Source: Mallotus nudiflorus
Taxonomy: Eukaryota > Streptophyta > Magnoliopsida > Malpighiales > Euphorbiaceae
Reading direction: 5' to 3'
DNA: 64,000 nucleotides
NCBI GenBank assembly: GCA_947683625.1
Contig: CANTUR010000625.1
Coordinates: forward strand, 1 to 64,000
Of this stretch, positions 46,876 through 58,931 are shown piece after piece. The first letter of the stretch is position 1. Every line of letters starts with the position of its first letter. The notes below the pieces were generated by a model. The model was not told where the DNA came from, ran no database searches, and was given only the letters and a program-made list of their open reading frames with translations. The position numbers and the translations under genes were made by a program.

Positions 46876-49062
46876 TGTAACCACCCAATTTTGGGAAGAT
46901 GAAGTGTGGATGCGACAAATGACTCCAATGATGAAAATGTTACAAATAGGTCTTCAACACTTGAAGTTTGAAACCTCAAAAGTCTAAATGCATTTCCAAA
47001 AGAGTTTAATTGGTTTTTTTAAGGACTTAATTGTAATTTTTTAAGACCTAATTGAAAATTTTAAATTTTTTCAAGGATCTTTTTGTAATTAAAAGTTTCA
47101 AAAAAGGTGATCAAAATTACGTAAAATCAATCAAAATTATGTAATTTCGATCAAAACTATATGTTTTCCATCTGGTTTTTTTATTTTTACACAAATAAAA
47201 AATTTGGTTTCCTAAATTTTAATTGGTAAAATAATATTTATCTAAATTTTCAGGAAATTAAAGTCCTTTTAAAATAAAAAATCTGAGAAAAATAAGTCAC
47301 AATAGGATACATTTTTAGCTAGGGTTTTTTTTATAAAAGCCAAGCTTAAGCTCTCCTAGGGAGGACCTCTCTCTGGCCTCTCTTTCCAAGCTCTCTCTTT
47401 TTCCTACACTTTTAGAGGCTTTTCCTTTTGGTCCTAGGCAATACACAAAAAAAATATTTCTCTGTGATTTTTTTTAAGTGAGGAGCAATAGGCTTTTGAA
47501 AGGAGAATAATAAATAGTGAAGACCTACTTAACAAACAACGGTGATTTTTACTAGTCTAAGGGGCCAACCCATACTACATCGATAAGCATCATCTTCTTT
47601 CCTATCTTCTTCTATTTCTTATTTTATTATTTTGGTTTTATTAAATTTTAATTTTTATTATTATTCACTAATCATTGTTTATTCTTTTGTGTTGGTGATT
47701 ATGGAGGGAATTACACAATGATCTTACTTAAAGAATAAAATTCATGAAGGTCCATGGAATGCCATGGATTGAACTTTGTAGCTAAATATAGTTTCTAGGT
47801 TTTTTTTATTTAGTTGTTTATTATTGTATTTTTAGTAATTTTGCTTTTTTTTATTTTAGGGATGTGTCAGTCTTTATTTCTTCTTATTCTCAATAAATTA
47901 TTGTAATAGCCCCAATAGTGGAAATAATGAAATCACATGTATGATTGTGTGTTTTATTTTTATTAATCAGTTAGTAAAATTAGGGTTTTAATTAGATAAT
48001 TAATTAAAATTAATGGCTATAAAGATAATTAGGGTTCTTAATTAAAATTTCATTAGATTTAAATGGATAGAATTAGGGTTGTTTGTTAATTATAATATTT
48101 ATTAATTTGTTGTTAAAGGTCACTTTAATTAAATTAGAGTTTTTAGAATAAGTTAGATTGATTGTTTGATCTTTTATTTGATTGTTTTGATATTTTTTAT
48201 ATGTTTTTGGGCTTGTTTATTTCTTTTATATATTTTGGGCCCTAAGCCTATGTTAGGCTTTAACCCATTTAAATAAATTTAGGTTTTTTAGGTTTAATTA
48301 ATAAAAATGCATTTTTTATGCCCATAATTAATTAGAAGTTAGGTTAGAAATAATTTAGTCCCATTTAGTTAATTAGATATAGGCCCACTTAGGTTAATTA
48401 AAATTAATTTAAACTTAGCCCATTAAATTAAAGCCTTTTTCCATAACTTGTACATTTAAGATCACTTTAGAAATAAAATATGTAGAACTAAACCCACTAA
48501 TTTAAATATTTCATAATCTGTAGATTTAGGCCCATTTTTAGAATTAAAATAAGCAAACTTAGGTTCATTTAATTAAAATTGAATAAGAATTAGGCCAATT
48601 AGTCTTTAGGCTCACTTGTAAATTAAAACATGTAGATTTAGCCCATTTAATTAAAATCAATGTAGATTAGACTAACTTAGGGATTTTGAATTTAATGAAT
48701 GCATTGTTTACATATACTTTTCATGACTAGTTTGCCTAGAGTTAATTGTTAAAGAAGAGTTTATATGAAATTCCATGTAAATAGAGGATAAGAAAGTAAT
48801 TCATAAGGTAATTCCAAATGAATACAAGGCTAAAAGAACTTGGTATTCCATATTCAGAATCTCCTGGTTGTAGTGCTGACTTTCTTTTAGAGAATCGAGT
48901 GCCACCATTTTTTGATTTTTCCCAATTATTACTCTGGGTGGCGACTCCTCATCTCCATGTCATGTCTTTGTGATGGTGATTAATGTGTTCTCTAGAGCCC
49001 TAATCTCAAACAGTATTGTAGTTGCTAAAATTTTGGACGTACACTAAACCCCACCATCTACA
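46876..49062 (+). repeat. 3' LTR of element A
   Basis: TGTAACCACCCAATTTTGGG to CCACCATCTACA, intact TG..CA ends, with TATAAAAG at 47332. It pairs with 24725-26954. Confidence 0.9.
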
Positions 49063-49548
49063 TAACCATATATAGATGATCATGTCGCCTTAAGTCAAAT
49101 GACCATATGCACCATTATATCCAAGATAATGATTATTGATAAAAGTGAATTTCCATGCTATCACTTATCTTATGTCACCATTAAATCCACCTATTATATG
49201 AGTATACACATGTCTATTATGATATCTTATATCAAGTAGCATGAGACACACTACTTCCTATTATCGATATCTCATCCTAATCAAGAAAAATAGAAAGATG
49301 AGACAATCTTCATATCAATATTACTTATTTATTAATCCTATGACTTTGGACATTTTATAACATATGTAATAAATGAATTTGTCACTCATATTATCAACAC
49401 TTGATAATAAACTCATTTAACATAACGTTAAGGGGTAATTACTCAAATAAATAAACACTTTATATAAATGAATATTTAATTGGCATAGGGATAAAAGTAC
49501 AATGTCATTTATATAAAAGAAGGGCATTAGGGCACATCTATATTAACA
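49063..49548 (-). repeat. 3' LTR stump of element C
   Basis: On the minus strand TGTTAATATAGATGTGCCC starts at 49548. It matches 2056-2540 in inverted orientation. It is cut at 49063 by element A's LTR; the missing 1.6 kb is not found left of element A. PPT on the minus strand (GTAAGTGGCAGAT, 49549-49561) precedes it. Confidence 0.85.
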
Positions 49549-49567
49549 ATCTGCCACTTACACTAGT

Positions 49568-50271
49568 GCCATTCACTATAATGTCTAAAACCCATCTTCT
49601 CAAAATGTTAGTTTAACTGTAACTGGGTGACAACCTTAATCAGTGGATCAACCACATTATCAACTAAAGCTAACTTTTGCACGAGCACATCGCCCTTCCT
49701 AAAAAGTTGTTTAATAATATGATATGGCCTTTCTATGTGTTTGGATTTCTTGTAAGACCTTGGTTCATTTGCCAAATCGATGGCTCCATTATTTTCGCAT
49801 AAGAGAGGAACTACCAACTCAATGGAAGGAATAACTCCTAGTTCAGTGATGAAATTTTGAATCCAAATAGTTTCCTTAGCAGCATTTGATGCGACTATAT
49901 ACTCAGCCTCTATAGTGGAATCAGTAATGATATTTTTCTTGGAACTCTTCTAGCTCACTACACATCCATTACAGGTGAAACAAACCTAGAGATAGACTTT
50001 CTATCATCCACATCTAACTGGCAGTTAGAGTTTGTGAAACCTATAAGCTATAAGTCACCTCCTGCATAAGTTAAGACTAGATCCTTAGTCCTTCTCAAGT
50101 ACTTAAGGATAGCCTTAACTACTACCCAATGCTCCAAGTCTAGGTTGGATTAAAACTTGCTAGTCACACTAACAACATAGGCAATATCTGGCGTAATACA
50201 TAATATAACATACATTAGGCTTCCTATAGCCAAAGAATAAAGAACCTTAGACATTTCTACCATGTCCTTGG
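49568..50271 (-). pseudogene. RNase H and end of RT, element C
   Basis: The frame 49608-49817 reads VPLLCENNGAIDLANEPRSY, KKSKHIERPYHIIKQLF and VDNVVDPLIKV, the C-terminal RNase H pattern of Copia elements (usual DPLTK is DPLIK). Upstream on the minus strand to 50271 lie further RNase H and RT-connection pieces, broken by stops. The reading continues at 51797 beyond the solo LTR. Confidence 0.83.
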
Positions 50272-51796
50272 TGTTAGTGATATGCACTAGGTCAATCATT
50301 TGCGATTATGTATTGACTTTCTTATTTTATTAATAAAGAGGTATTTCATTATCATTTGATTTTATGATAATTATATGAATGGTTAATTCTTACTAAGGCC
50401 ATCAAGTATGTGACTTGATAGTAAAACCCTTAAATTAAAATAATAGTTCTATTCTAATTATCCTTAGCCATTTATTCATTATATATAAATATTAAAGTAT
50501 TAAGGCTAGTCTGAAGTTGATTAATGGTTATGTTTTACTAATCATGAATATGAGATATTAAGTCAACTCATAGGTACATGATGAGAGATCATGTACTGGA
50601 TTGACCCACTATGAAAATACTACATAGATTATTATCATAAGTATTTCTCATCATAGTAATTTTATTTTAGTCCTTTGACCTTGAAATCATCATGGATTTC
50701 TACATAGCTATTTTATGTTTTGACACATTCTAACATTGTCTTTAATCAGACAATTAAATATGATGTTATTGGATATGAAATTAGTTATATGAGGAATGTG
50801 AGTGATTCAGAAGGAATTTATCCCTCATTAATATGAGAAAGATATCTAAAGGCCCCTTGATGAGATAGACTAAAGGAAAACGAATGGCCATGCTGAATAA
50901 AGAGTTATCATTTTCAGTCTACTTGGAATCAAGTCATAATATTTAACTATATAAGGATGACATTCTATGCCTTATGTTCAATTAGGATATTATGTGATAA
51001 AGGGACAATAAAATTCACTGTAATTAGGTTATTTCGGATTATTGACTTCACATGACTTGGGTAGTCATAATGTCTTGCTAGAGGCCACTTATGACTTGTA
51101 GGCCTAAATAGAGATTTAGGCCCATTGCCAATGTTATGTGAACCTAAAGGGTCACACACTTAAAACAAGCCCAAAACAAATTTGGGTTTAATGAGCTTAA
51201 AAATAAACTCTATGGAAATAAATAATTAAAGTGTTTTATTTATTTATTTATTTAAGATAAATTTTATTTTAAATAAATAAATAAGATATTTTTTTATTTA
51301 TTTTTAAACAAAATCAAAATATAATAAATGGAAGTTACCAAAAGGTCATTGGTAGGTGAAACCCTAATTTGGAGTCTATAAATATATTATATTCTCTAGG
51401 GTTTAACACACTTGTTTTTCCTGCCTCCAAATTCATTTTCTTTCTTCTTAAAAAACAAAGACAGAGTTTTTCTTTTGTTCTTGATTTGTGAGATAATCAA
51501 GGAGGTTGCTAGCACACACTCCAATTCATTTTATAAAGGGTTGTTTGTGTGGATACCTATAGAGGATGCATCCTTTTGGAGACGTTTAGATCCAAACAAC
51601 CAAAGCAAAAGGCTCGAGGTAAGGTGTCACCAGTTTGAACCTCCTCTCATCCTTCCAGAAAATCTTACCTCTTATGCATCTTGGTGAGATTCTTGCAATC
51701 CTAGATTTAATCAAGCAGTCGAATTACGTGGATCCAGGTTTGGGAACGTGATAAATTTTAAATTTTTCCATTGCGTTTGTATCACGAAACCCAACA
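50272..51796 (+). repeat. Solo LTR of an unrelated Copia-like family
   Basis: TGTTAGTGATATGC to CGAAACCCAACA, 1525 bp, inside the RT of element C. Flanks CTTGG (50267-50271) and CTTGT (51797-51801) fit a 5-bp target duplication with one change, and RT text is continuous once it is removed. No PBS, PPT or internal sequence. The open frame at 51412-51687 lies wholly within the LTR, downstream of its TATA, and is not called a gene. TTTATTTATTTATTTA and AAATAAATAAATAA (51240-51290) form an inverted repeat. Confidence 0.85.
51377..51384 (+). promoter_or_regulatory. TATA box of the solo LTR
   Basis: TATAAATA about 1.1 kb into the LTR, followed by a T/C-rich stretch that would be the start of R. 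If active, it would transcribe rightward, antisense to element C. Confidence 0.55.
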
Positions 51797-52560
51797 CTTG
51801 TGTGTCTTGGGTTACATGTCCTTGGATAGGTGGATACCATACCTAAAAGGCAAGAATCCCCTTTTGGAATCAGGCATGTTCAACCTCTTCAACACTTATT
51901 CCATGTAATGGCTTTAGGATGAACTTAGTATTCTCTTTTATCTATCTTTATATACTCTAATACCAAAAATATAGGTAGCTTCCCCTAAGTCTTTCATCGA
52001 GAAGGTTTTAGAAAACTATACTTTCATCAAGGTTATTATATCGATATCATAACCAATGAGCAGAATTTTATTAATATACAAGACAAGGAAAGTGAGTTAG
52101 CTCCCACTAAACTTCTTGTAAACACATGGCTCATCCTCATTCTTAATGAAGCCATAAGAATGGATAGCCTCATGAAAATGATGATTCTAACTCTTTGAAG
52201 CTTACTTTAGACCATACATCAATCTATTAAGCTTGCACACTTTTAAGTTTTCTTTAGATTCAAAACTCTTGGTTGATCCATGAAAATGTCTTCCTTAATA
52301 TAACCATTATGGAAGGCGATCTTGACATCCATCTACCAAACCTCATAATCATTATGTGTTGTTATAGTAAGGAGAATCCAAATAGATTTAAGCATGACTA
52401 CTAGTGAGAAGGTCTCCTTATAGTTGACCCCTTGCCTTTGGCGAAACCCTTTTGCTACAAGCCTAGTTTTATTGGTTTCCACCTTCCTGTTTGCACCAAT
52501 CTTTCACTTGAAGATCCATTTACTCCTAATGGGTATAATACCTTTAGGAGGATCAATAAG
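51797..52560 (-). pseudogene. RT core of element C
   Basis: On the minus strand an AVVTRK-like start, then a MDVKIAFHNG-like block (about 52330) and the active-site block LYINKILLIGYDI at about 52050-52080: the usual YVDD is YINK, so both catalytic aspartates are gone. KDLGEATYIFGIRVYKDR follows. Stops are frequent. Confidence 0.82.
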
Positions 52561-53589
52561 TGCCCAGACTTAGTTTGCATACATGGAATTTATTTTAGTC
52601 CTCATTATGACATGAAGCATCGACATATGTAGTAGGATCATCAACATGAATGCTTTCTTCATGAAAATGCAACTCGTGCATATCATAAAGAAAACTGTAT
52701 CTCTTTAGAGGATGAGACACCCTACTGGACATTTTTGGAGTTGGTATGATGACATTCTCAATTGGCATAGGCTCTTTGGGATGATCAATTTTCATTTGTT
52801 CAATATTTTGGGCTTCCTTATATGACTCCTCATCTAGTATTATCTTCCTTCCTTTGCCACCTTCCTTAAAAAACTCTTTCTTAAAGAAAATAGTTTCTCC
52901 ACTCATAATAATAACTTATTCAGTAGGAAGATAAAAATAGTATCCTAACTATCTTTAGGATATCCAATAAACCTTTCTTTAATCGATTTTGCATCCAACT
53001 TGTCCAATTTTAGTTTTTTAATAAAAGCTAAGCACCCCTAAATCTTAACATGCTTAAGACTTGGTGCCTTACCATGATATATCTCACATGGTGTGGTAGA
53101 AATGGACTTGGATGGAACTCGATTAAGGATTTAGTAGGCCATTTAGAGTGCAAACCCTAAAGTGATATTAGAAGATTGGTGTAGCTCAATATTAAATGTA
53201 CCATATCTAATAAAGTAAGATTCTAACTCTTGGACACACCATTCAACTGAGGTGCTCCAAGTGGTGTGAGTTATGATATAATGCCATGTTCCTTAAGAAA
53301 CTTAATGAACTTGATACTTAAATATTCACCTCCTTGATCTGATAATAGATTTTTAATATTTTTCTTGGTTTAGTTTTCTACTTGGGCTTTGAACTCTTTG
53401 AACTTTTCAAAGGATTCACTCTTGTTCTTCAAAGAAAAAAGTGCCCATATCTTAATAGATCATCTATAAAAGTTATGATGTAGTAGAAACCACCTCTGGC
53501 CATTTCATTAAATGGTCCATATACATCATTATGTATGATCTCCAATATATTCTTAGCTCTTTCCATTTGTCTAATAAATGGTGGTGTAG
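52561..53589 (-). pseudogene. Integrase and linker of element C
   Basis: The integrase core on the minus strand shows SDQGGEYLSIKFIKFLKEHG (second Asp, near 53330) and then APQLNGVSKS-N: the catalytic Glu of NGVSERRN has become Lys. The C-terminal part is near 53000-53130. The linker (52595-52906) is open: MSGETIFFKKEFFKEGGKGR to MSSRVSHPLKRYSFLYD, the usual basic RVSHPP-type motif before RT. Confidence 0.8.
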
Positions 53590-54070
53590 TCATCTTGCCT
53601 TAAAGACAAGCCTCACAAGTTGGATTGGATACAGATTTAGGATTTCTATCCTTTCCAACTTTGTGATCCTATCCTCTACAATGTAACATAATCTCAAGTA
53701 CCATAGATATTTAGAGTTATAGATATTGTCAATTAGCATTGCATTCACATCACTCATATTAGTTAGAGGCTTATTATTATTTGACATATCATCAATATAA
53801 TATAAACCATGAATTAAATATAACCCATGCCAACCATTTCATTTCCAAAATGAATGTTACATACATCTCTCCAAAAGTGGAATTCATAACCCTTTCTAGT
53901 TAAACTAGAAATATAAACAATATTTTTATGGGCATTAGGTGCATATAATACATCATCCAATAATAAAACATTATTATATAAATCAATTGAAGTAGATCCT
54001 ATAGCCTTGGTCGTAACACTTACTCCATTTTCTAGCTTTAGTGTCACTTCATTAGACCTCAACCTCCTCT
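53590..54070 (-). pseudogene. Protease tail and GAG-pre-integrase segment, element C
   Basis: 53814-54062: VTLKLENGVSVTTKAIGSTS, NNVLLLDDVLYAPNAHKNIV: the second half of a Copia protease. 53590-53787: YLWYLRLCYIVEDRITKLE, the pre-integrase zinc region with WHLRLGH changed to WYLRLCY (both His lost). The catalytic half of the protease and all of Gag are absent beyond 54070. Confidence 0.83.
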
Positions 54071-54560
54071 CAAAATTTTATTTGTTCTTTTTTGTAACAT
54101 TTTTCTTTGCTTTATATTGTCTTCATCTATTTTTTTCTCAAGGTTTTTCACTCAACAATTTTTTAAAATTTTTTTTCTACTGTCTTTCTTTTTTTTTTCT
54201 CAATTTTTTTTGCTGAACATTTTTTTAATTTTTGTGGTACTATCTTTATCTTTTTTTCTCAACATTTTTTTTTTATTTTTAAGGTACTATCTTTATTTTT
54301 ATTCTCAATGTTTTCTTTTTTTTTATTCAATATTTTTCTTATCTTAAGATTTTTTTTAATGAATAATTATGAACTAAACATCTTTCAATTATTGTTAAAC
54401 CAAGTAATAAACATTTTCAAATGTTGTAACAATAATACATAAATAAAAAAAAATCATTTTATTTTCTTAAAGAATAAGGATTTTATTTTTTTACTTTAAT
54501 TTGTTCATTAAAATGTCTAACAATTTTAAAAAAAAATTGATACTTATTGATCATCAATAT
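54071..54560. repeat. T-rich irregular repeats
   Basis: Units containing GGTACTATCTTTAT, TTTTTTTCTCAA and CATTTTT recur about every 50 to 60 bases from 54110 to 54350. They yield serine/phenylalanine-rich open frames that are not genes. The rest is AT-rich without features. Confidence 0.65.
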
Positions 54561-54599
54561 GTAACAAGTTTACCATCCTTATGATATATTTGAAATATC

Positions 54600-55160
54600 A
54601 ACAAAAACAAAAATCAAAAAAATCAACAAACCGAAACAAAAAAAAAATAAAAACAACAACTGAAACAATAAAACAATAAAAATCAACAAATTTTTTTATG
54701 ATTAATAGTTGTTGATTTTCGTTATTTTTATGTTTTTTAAATTCATTTTTCATTATTAATAATAAAATTAAGGCCATAAATAAAATTTTTACTTTTATTA
54801 TTATTAATGATAAAAATAATCATTTTTTGACATATTTCATAATTTTTACTTTTGTTGTTGTTATTTTTTTATTTCTAACAATAATTAACAAATATAAAAA
54901 AATGGAAACAACAAAAACAATTGAAAATAACAACTGAAACAATGAAAACAACAAAAATCAACTAAAAGCAACAAAAAATTGCAGTTGTTGATTTTTGTTG
55001 ATGTTTATTGTTGTTTGTTGTATTTTCAATTTTTTCATCATTAATAATAAAATCAAGACCATAAATATAATTTTTACTTTTATTAGTACTAATAATAAAA
55101 ATAATAATTTATTTGATATATTTTGTAACTTTTTTGTTATTTTTATTGAAAAATAATTAT
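54600..55160. repeat. Two-copy tandem repeat of about 280 bp
   Basis: AACAACTGAAACAAT at about 54655 and 54929, and AATAAAAT-AAG-CCATAAAT at 54761 and 55046, put two diverged copies 274 to 285 bases apart. Each copy contains an inverted AATCAAC/GTTGTTGATT pair able to form a stem. Confidence 0.72.
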
Positions 55161-55238
55161 TAAATACTATGGGTAATTTTTACTTTAATTAGTTTAATTT
55201 CTAAATTTTAAATAATTATGCAAAAAATTATTGAAGAC

Positions 55239-56209
55239 TGATGCAAACCAAATAAGCACTAACCATGTTGATAAGCACGATGATCTACTCAAGTATGGTG
55301 GTCCAATGACTAGAGTTCACATGAAGAAATTCAAGGATGCTTTAGGAGTGTTCGTGAAGCAAGAGATGAAGCTTGAGTTGATTAATAAAAAAAAAGTGCA
55401 AATGGAGCTCATTTGAGTGAAATTGGAGAAAGTTTGACACAATGGAAAAATCGTCCTTTTTGCACCTTATTATCATATTTTGACCCTCAAAATGAAGAAT
55501 TCATCTCAAACTCTTCAAGTGGAATGATTTGCATTCAAAACACATAAAGTGCAATTTTGAAGACTTTTGGAAGGTTCTAGAAGATGCTAAGGGAATCTAT
55601 AAGAATAAAAAATCTTTCAAGAATATTCTCTACAAATAAAATCCTAGATGTGATGGAGAGTGGTTGTTACTCATTAAAAGACTTGGCTAAATTTTGCTTA
55701 GTTGTCATAAGGTGTTGATTTGACTTTTTAAAGCTTAGTTATCATTAGTTGTCATTTTTTTTAAGGGATCCTATTTAGTAAAGGATTTTCCTTTATAGGA
55801 GTCTTTAGGAATAAGTAAGAAAACTTATTCCTTCAAGGATTATGATGTTTACATGCATATATAAAGGTTATAACATTGTAGAACAAATTGGAAGGAAGTT
55901 TATTAATTAATTTTAAATTCTTGAGAGGTTAAAGTCCTTTTATTCTGTTCTTAAAAGAAGTTTAGTGAATTTATCAAGTGAAGGCTTGGTACATTCAAAC
56001 CTAGTTTAATTTAGACTTGAAATTGGCTTTGTTAATCTTAGGTTTATATTAAACAACCTTTAATTCTTTATAATTAAGGTTCTTAAGTACATGTTATTTA
56101 AGGGTCTTATTGGGAATTAAATTTTTCCTTTACTTAATTTATGAACGATCCTTGGAAAGGTTATCAAGATTGAATACGAGTTTAGTACAAGTTAACCATG
56201 TTCATATCA
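55239..56209 (+). repeat. 5' LTR of element E with a coding tail
   Basis: TGATGCAAACCAAATAAGC to GTTCATATCA. The start of the LTR is open to 55416 and reads LLKYGGPMTRVHMKKFKDALG, the polyprotein C-terminal tail also seen in the LTR of element D. TATA TATATAAAGG near 55858. No 3' LTR in the window to compare. Confidence 0.75.
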
Positions 56210-56211
56210 TT

Positions 56212-56223
56212 TGGTATCAGAGT
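56212..56223 (+). other. Primer binding site of element E
   Basis: TGGTATCAGAGT, one mismatch to the tRNA-Met-type site. Confidence 0.92.
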
Positions 56224-57100
56224 TTTGGCTCATTAATCAAGTACGTATCTTTACCTTTCTTTTTTGTTTACATTTCATCCAAAAAAATCATTATTTCTTA
56301 TTTCATTCATTCTTGTGTCTTATTTGATAGCAATTCATTTTCTTTATGATCATTGTGATCAAATTTGCTTTTTTAGTATTTTACGTCAATTTCATTCTTT
56401 TCTTCATATTCCAACTTTTTTTAGTCTTTAAAAAAAATTCATTTATACTCTTGTTGTTTTGCATCCTAAGAGTATTGCTTATCATAAATACATATCAAAT
56501 TGAAGTTTGTTCTTAATTTGGCCGTTTTAGCATTTATTACTAAAAAAACAAAAAGGTGTATTGATCAAAGCTACATTCATTCAACCTATAACCATTCCAA
56601 TTTGTTATTTTCATTCTAAATTCCATACCTTGCCTTATTTTAATTTTGAATATTCTACTCTTCTTCTTAAGTTACGTTTGGGGTAGTTTAAATACTTATT
56701 CCAAAAATTTTTATTTTCGTTTTGTTTGGATATTGTCTTTGTTTGTTGCGTTGTCTTTGACTCTTATAGTCAAATTTTAGTTTAATTTTGCTTTGTTTGT
56801 TTTGTATTGATCTTAATTTGATAATTAGTAACTTAAGTTCTATAAGAATTATAAGAAGGGAATTTGAGAGGTAAAAGGCGAGTGGTGAGCTCATAAGAGG
56901 GTAAAAGCCTACTTAAGTTACACACGAGCATTGTGTGACATTCTTTGAGTGTAAACACATGAGGGAGTGTTACTTATGAGGTTTTTTTCTTTTGTTTCTT
57001 TATTCATAACATGTTAGGTTCAAAAGAGGTTGAGAAAGCTCCTTAATGGAAACTCTTTATGAAGGTGATGTAAGAATAAATGAGTTAATTAATGAATAAC
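56224..57100 (+). other. Leader of element E
   Basis: T-rich untranslated sequence parallel to the leader of element D (shared GTGAGGGAGTGTTA-type text: 42972-42984 and 56951-56964). Open frames in it lack motifs. Confidence 0.65.
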
Positions 57101-58126
57101 CATAAAGAGGTTTAGGAGTGAATAAGGAGAATGGAGCAAAATCAAAACACAACAGTCACTACAAGTCAAACTGCACCAATATAAGCTCATTAATGGAGGT
57201 GGCGTGAAAATGATAATGAATCCATTGATGAAAGTAATCAAGGGCGTAGGAGGCAAGATAACAACCTTGGGAGCATAAAGATGAAGATACCTACTTTTCA
57301 TGGTAGAAGCAATCTTGAAGAATATCTAGCATGGGAGAAAAAGGTGGATTTTGTGTTTGATTGTCACAACAACTCTAAGGAAAAGAAAGTTAAGCTTGTA
57401 GTTATTGAGTTCGTGGATTGTGCCATAGTTTAGTGGGACCAACTAGTGGTTTCAAAAAGGCATTGTGAAGAAGAACCTGTCTCTACATGGCAAGAGATGA
57501 AGACCATTATGTGAAAGAGATTTGTGAAAAATCATTACTATAGAGATCTACAAAATCGACTTCAAAGTCTTAGACAAGGTTCAAAGAGTGTTAAAGAGTA
57601 CTACCAAGAGATGGAGATGACTTTAATTTATGCTAAAATTAATAAAGACCGTGAACAGACTATGGCACATTTCTTAAATGGGCTAAATAAGGAGATTGCT
57701 CATGTAATGGAATTACATCCATACGTAAAGCTAGAAGACATGTACCATATGGCACTTAAAATGGAGCAACAGTTGAAGGGGAGAACTCCTAAGTCTCATA
57801 TGACTACAACAACATCCAATTGGAAGTTAAAGTGGAAAGAGAGTGGCAAAAGCACTTCCAAACCTAAATTTGACAAAGGAGGCAAGGAAGGAGGGAGCTC
57901 AAAGCAAGCTGAAGCACTTAAGCTCAAAACAAGCTCCATTGAATGTTTTAAATGCAAGGGAAGAAGACACATGCAATGTGATTGTCCAAATAAAAAGGCC
58001 ATGATCCTTGTTAATGGAGTGTATGATAGTGAGGAGGATGATGAGATGCCCCCACTTCAAAATGCAAGCAATGATGAAGAAGACCTTAAGAAGGTTAACT
58101 GTAAAGATTTTCTAGTTATAAGGTGA
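57101..58126 (+). pseudogene. Gag of element E
   Basis: The N-terminal part is stop-broken (MKIPTFHGRSNLEEYLAWEKK near 57281; VVIEFVDCA). From 57524 a 200-codon stretch is open: YYRDLQNRLQSLRQGSKSV, EMEMTLIYAKINKDREQTM, a basic linker (KWKESGKSTSKPKFDKGG), an intact zinc knuckle CFKCKGRRHMQCDC (CX2CX4HX4C, about 57943-57984) and an acidic tail. This is the best-preserved Gag in the window. Confidence 0.87.
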
Positions 58127-58440
58127 AAATTAAGTACACAAACCAAAGTAGAACAGGATGAACAATGTGACAACATCTTTCATGCAAGATGCAGAGTTAA
58201 AGGAAAGGTATGTTGTTTGATCATTGGTGGAGGTAGTTGTACAAATGTGGCTAGTACTTTGTTAGTTAAAAAATGTAATTTGCCCACTTTGAAACATCCT
58301 CGACCCTATAATTTGCAATGGCTAAATGATTTTGGAAAGGTTAGGGTTACTAAACAAGTACTGATTCCATTTTTTATGGGGAAGAATATTATTGAGGTCC
58401 TGTGCCCATGCAAGCTGGTCATATTCTTTTAGGGCGTCCA
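58127..58440 (+). pseudogene. Protease of element E
   Basis: CDNIFHARCRVKGKVCCLII then GGGSCTNVAST: the catalytic Asp of I-D-G-G-S is Gly (GAT to GGT type change near 58224). KHPRPYNLQWLNDFGKVRVT follows, then a shift before the LLGRPWQF-like end. Confidence 0.85.
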
Positions 58441-58565
58441 TGGCAATTTGATAGAAGGTTACTCATAATGGTTTTACAAGAAAATATTCTTTTATCATGG
58501 ATGGTAAAAATATTATACTTTCACCTTTATCACCCAAAGAAGTTTATGAGCATCAAAAGATAATA

Positions 58566-58596
<31 letters not shown>

Positions 58597-58931
58597 ATGT
58601 GCGCATAAGAGAGAAAAAGAAAAGAATGTGCAGCAAAATGAGAGTTATGAGAAAATAAATGAGGGGTGTAAGCAAAGAGTGGAAAAAGGAGAGCTAAGAG
58701 TGGATACGCAAAAGAAACAAAAGGCGCATGCAAAAGGAGAGATTGAGGGAAAAAAGAAAGAGAGACAAGTGATTTTTTATGCAAAAGAAAGTGATGTGAA
58801 GAGGGCATATTTTTCTCAAATGCCAATGATTGTGCTTATGTACAAAGAGGTGTATTTTACTACTAATGAACTTCACATTTCTTTGCCTAGATTTTTTGTG
58901 TCACTTTTAAAGGAATTTGCATATTTATTTT
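58441..58931 (+). other. Protease-RT linker of element E
   Basis: A charged stretch with (GA)n at 58571-58595; the open frame 58628-59002 is Lys/Glu-rich and runs into element F, so it is not a gene. The last part (NELHISLPRFFVSLLKEFAY) resembles the segment just before RT in this family. Confidence 0.6.

Larger units (their letters stand above)
24725..49062 (+). mobile_element. Giant Tat/Ogre-type Ty3/Gypsy element A
   Basis: Paired LTRs (24725-26954 and 46876-49062) are the closest pair of the family here. Inside: PBS, leader, gag, protease with G-patch-like segment, RT, RNase H, a second RNase H, integrase, an antisense plant-mobile-domain ORF and a PPT directly at the 3' LTR. The order protease-RT-RNase H-second RNase H-integrase is the mark of the Tat branch. 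The gross length is 24.3 kb; without the nested solo LTR and element D it is about 17.6 kb, within the known Ogre size range. Flanks CAACC (24720-24724) and TAACC (49063-49067) resemble a target duplication. Confidence 0.82.
49063..54070 (-). mobile_element. Copia element C, truncated and interrupted
   Basis: Minus-strand Copia pol in canonical order from 54070 (protease) to 49600 (RNase H), then PPT and a 3' LTR stump (49063-49548). Gag and 5' LTR are missing: coding similarity stops at 54070 in T-rich DNA. A solo LTR of another family splits RT at 50272-51796. It differs from the SIRE-like family: the RNase H end reads NNGAIDLANEPRSYKKSKHIE and the LTR is unrelated. I do not assign a lineage. 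Confidence 0.85.
55239..58931 (+). mobile_element. Chromovirus-type Gypsy element E, cut by element F
   Basis: 5' LTR, PBS, leader, gag, protease and the start of the protease-RT linker. It ends at 58931 where the LTR of element F begins; the rest, if it exists, lies beyond the window. It belongs to the same broad family as element D. Confidence 0.85.

Noticed and set aside
51412..51687. 91-codon open frame after a TATA box
   Set aside because: It is wholly within a solo LTR and ends before the LTR end; no motif.
54007..54347. Phe/Ser-rich open frames
   Set aside because: They are translations of T-rich repeats.
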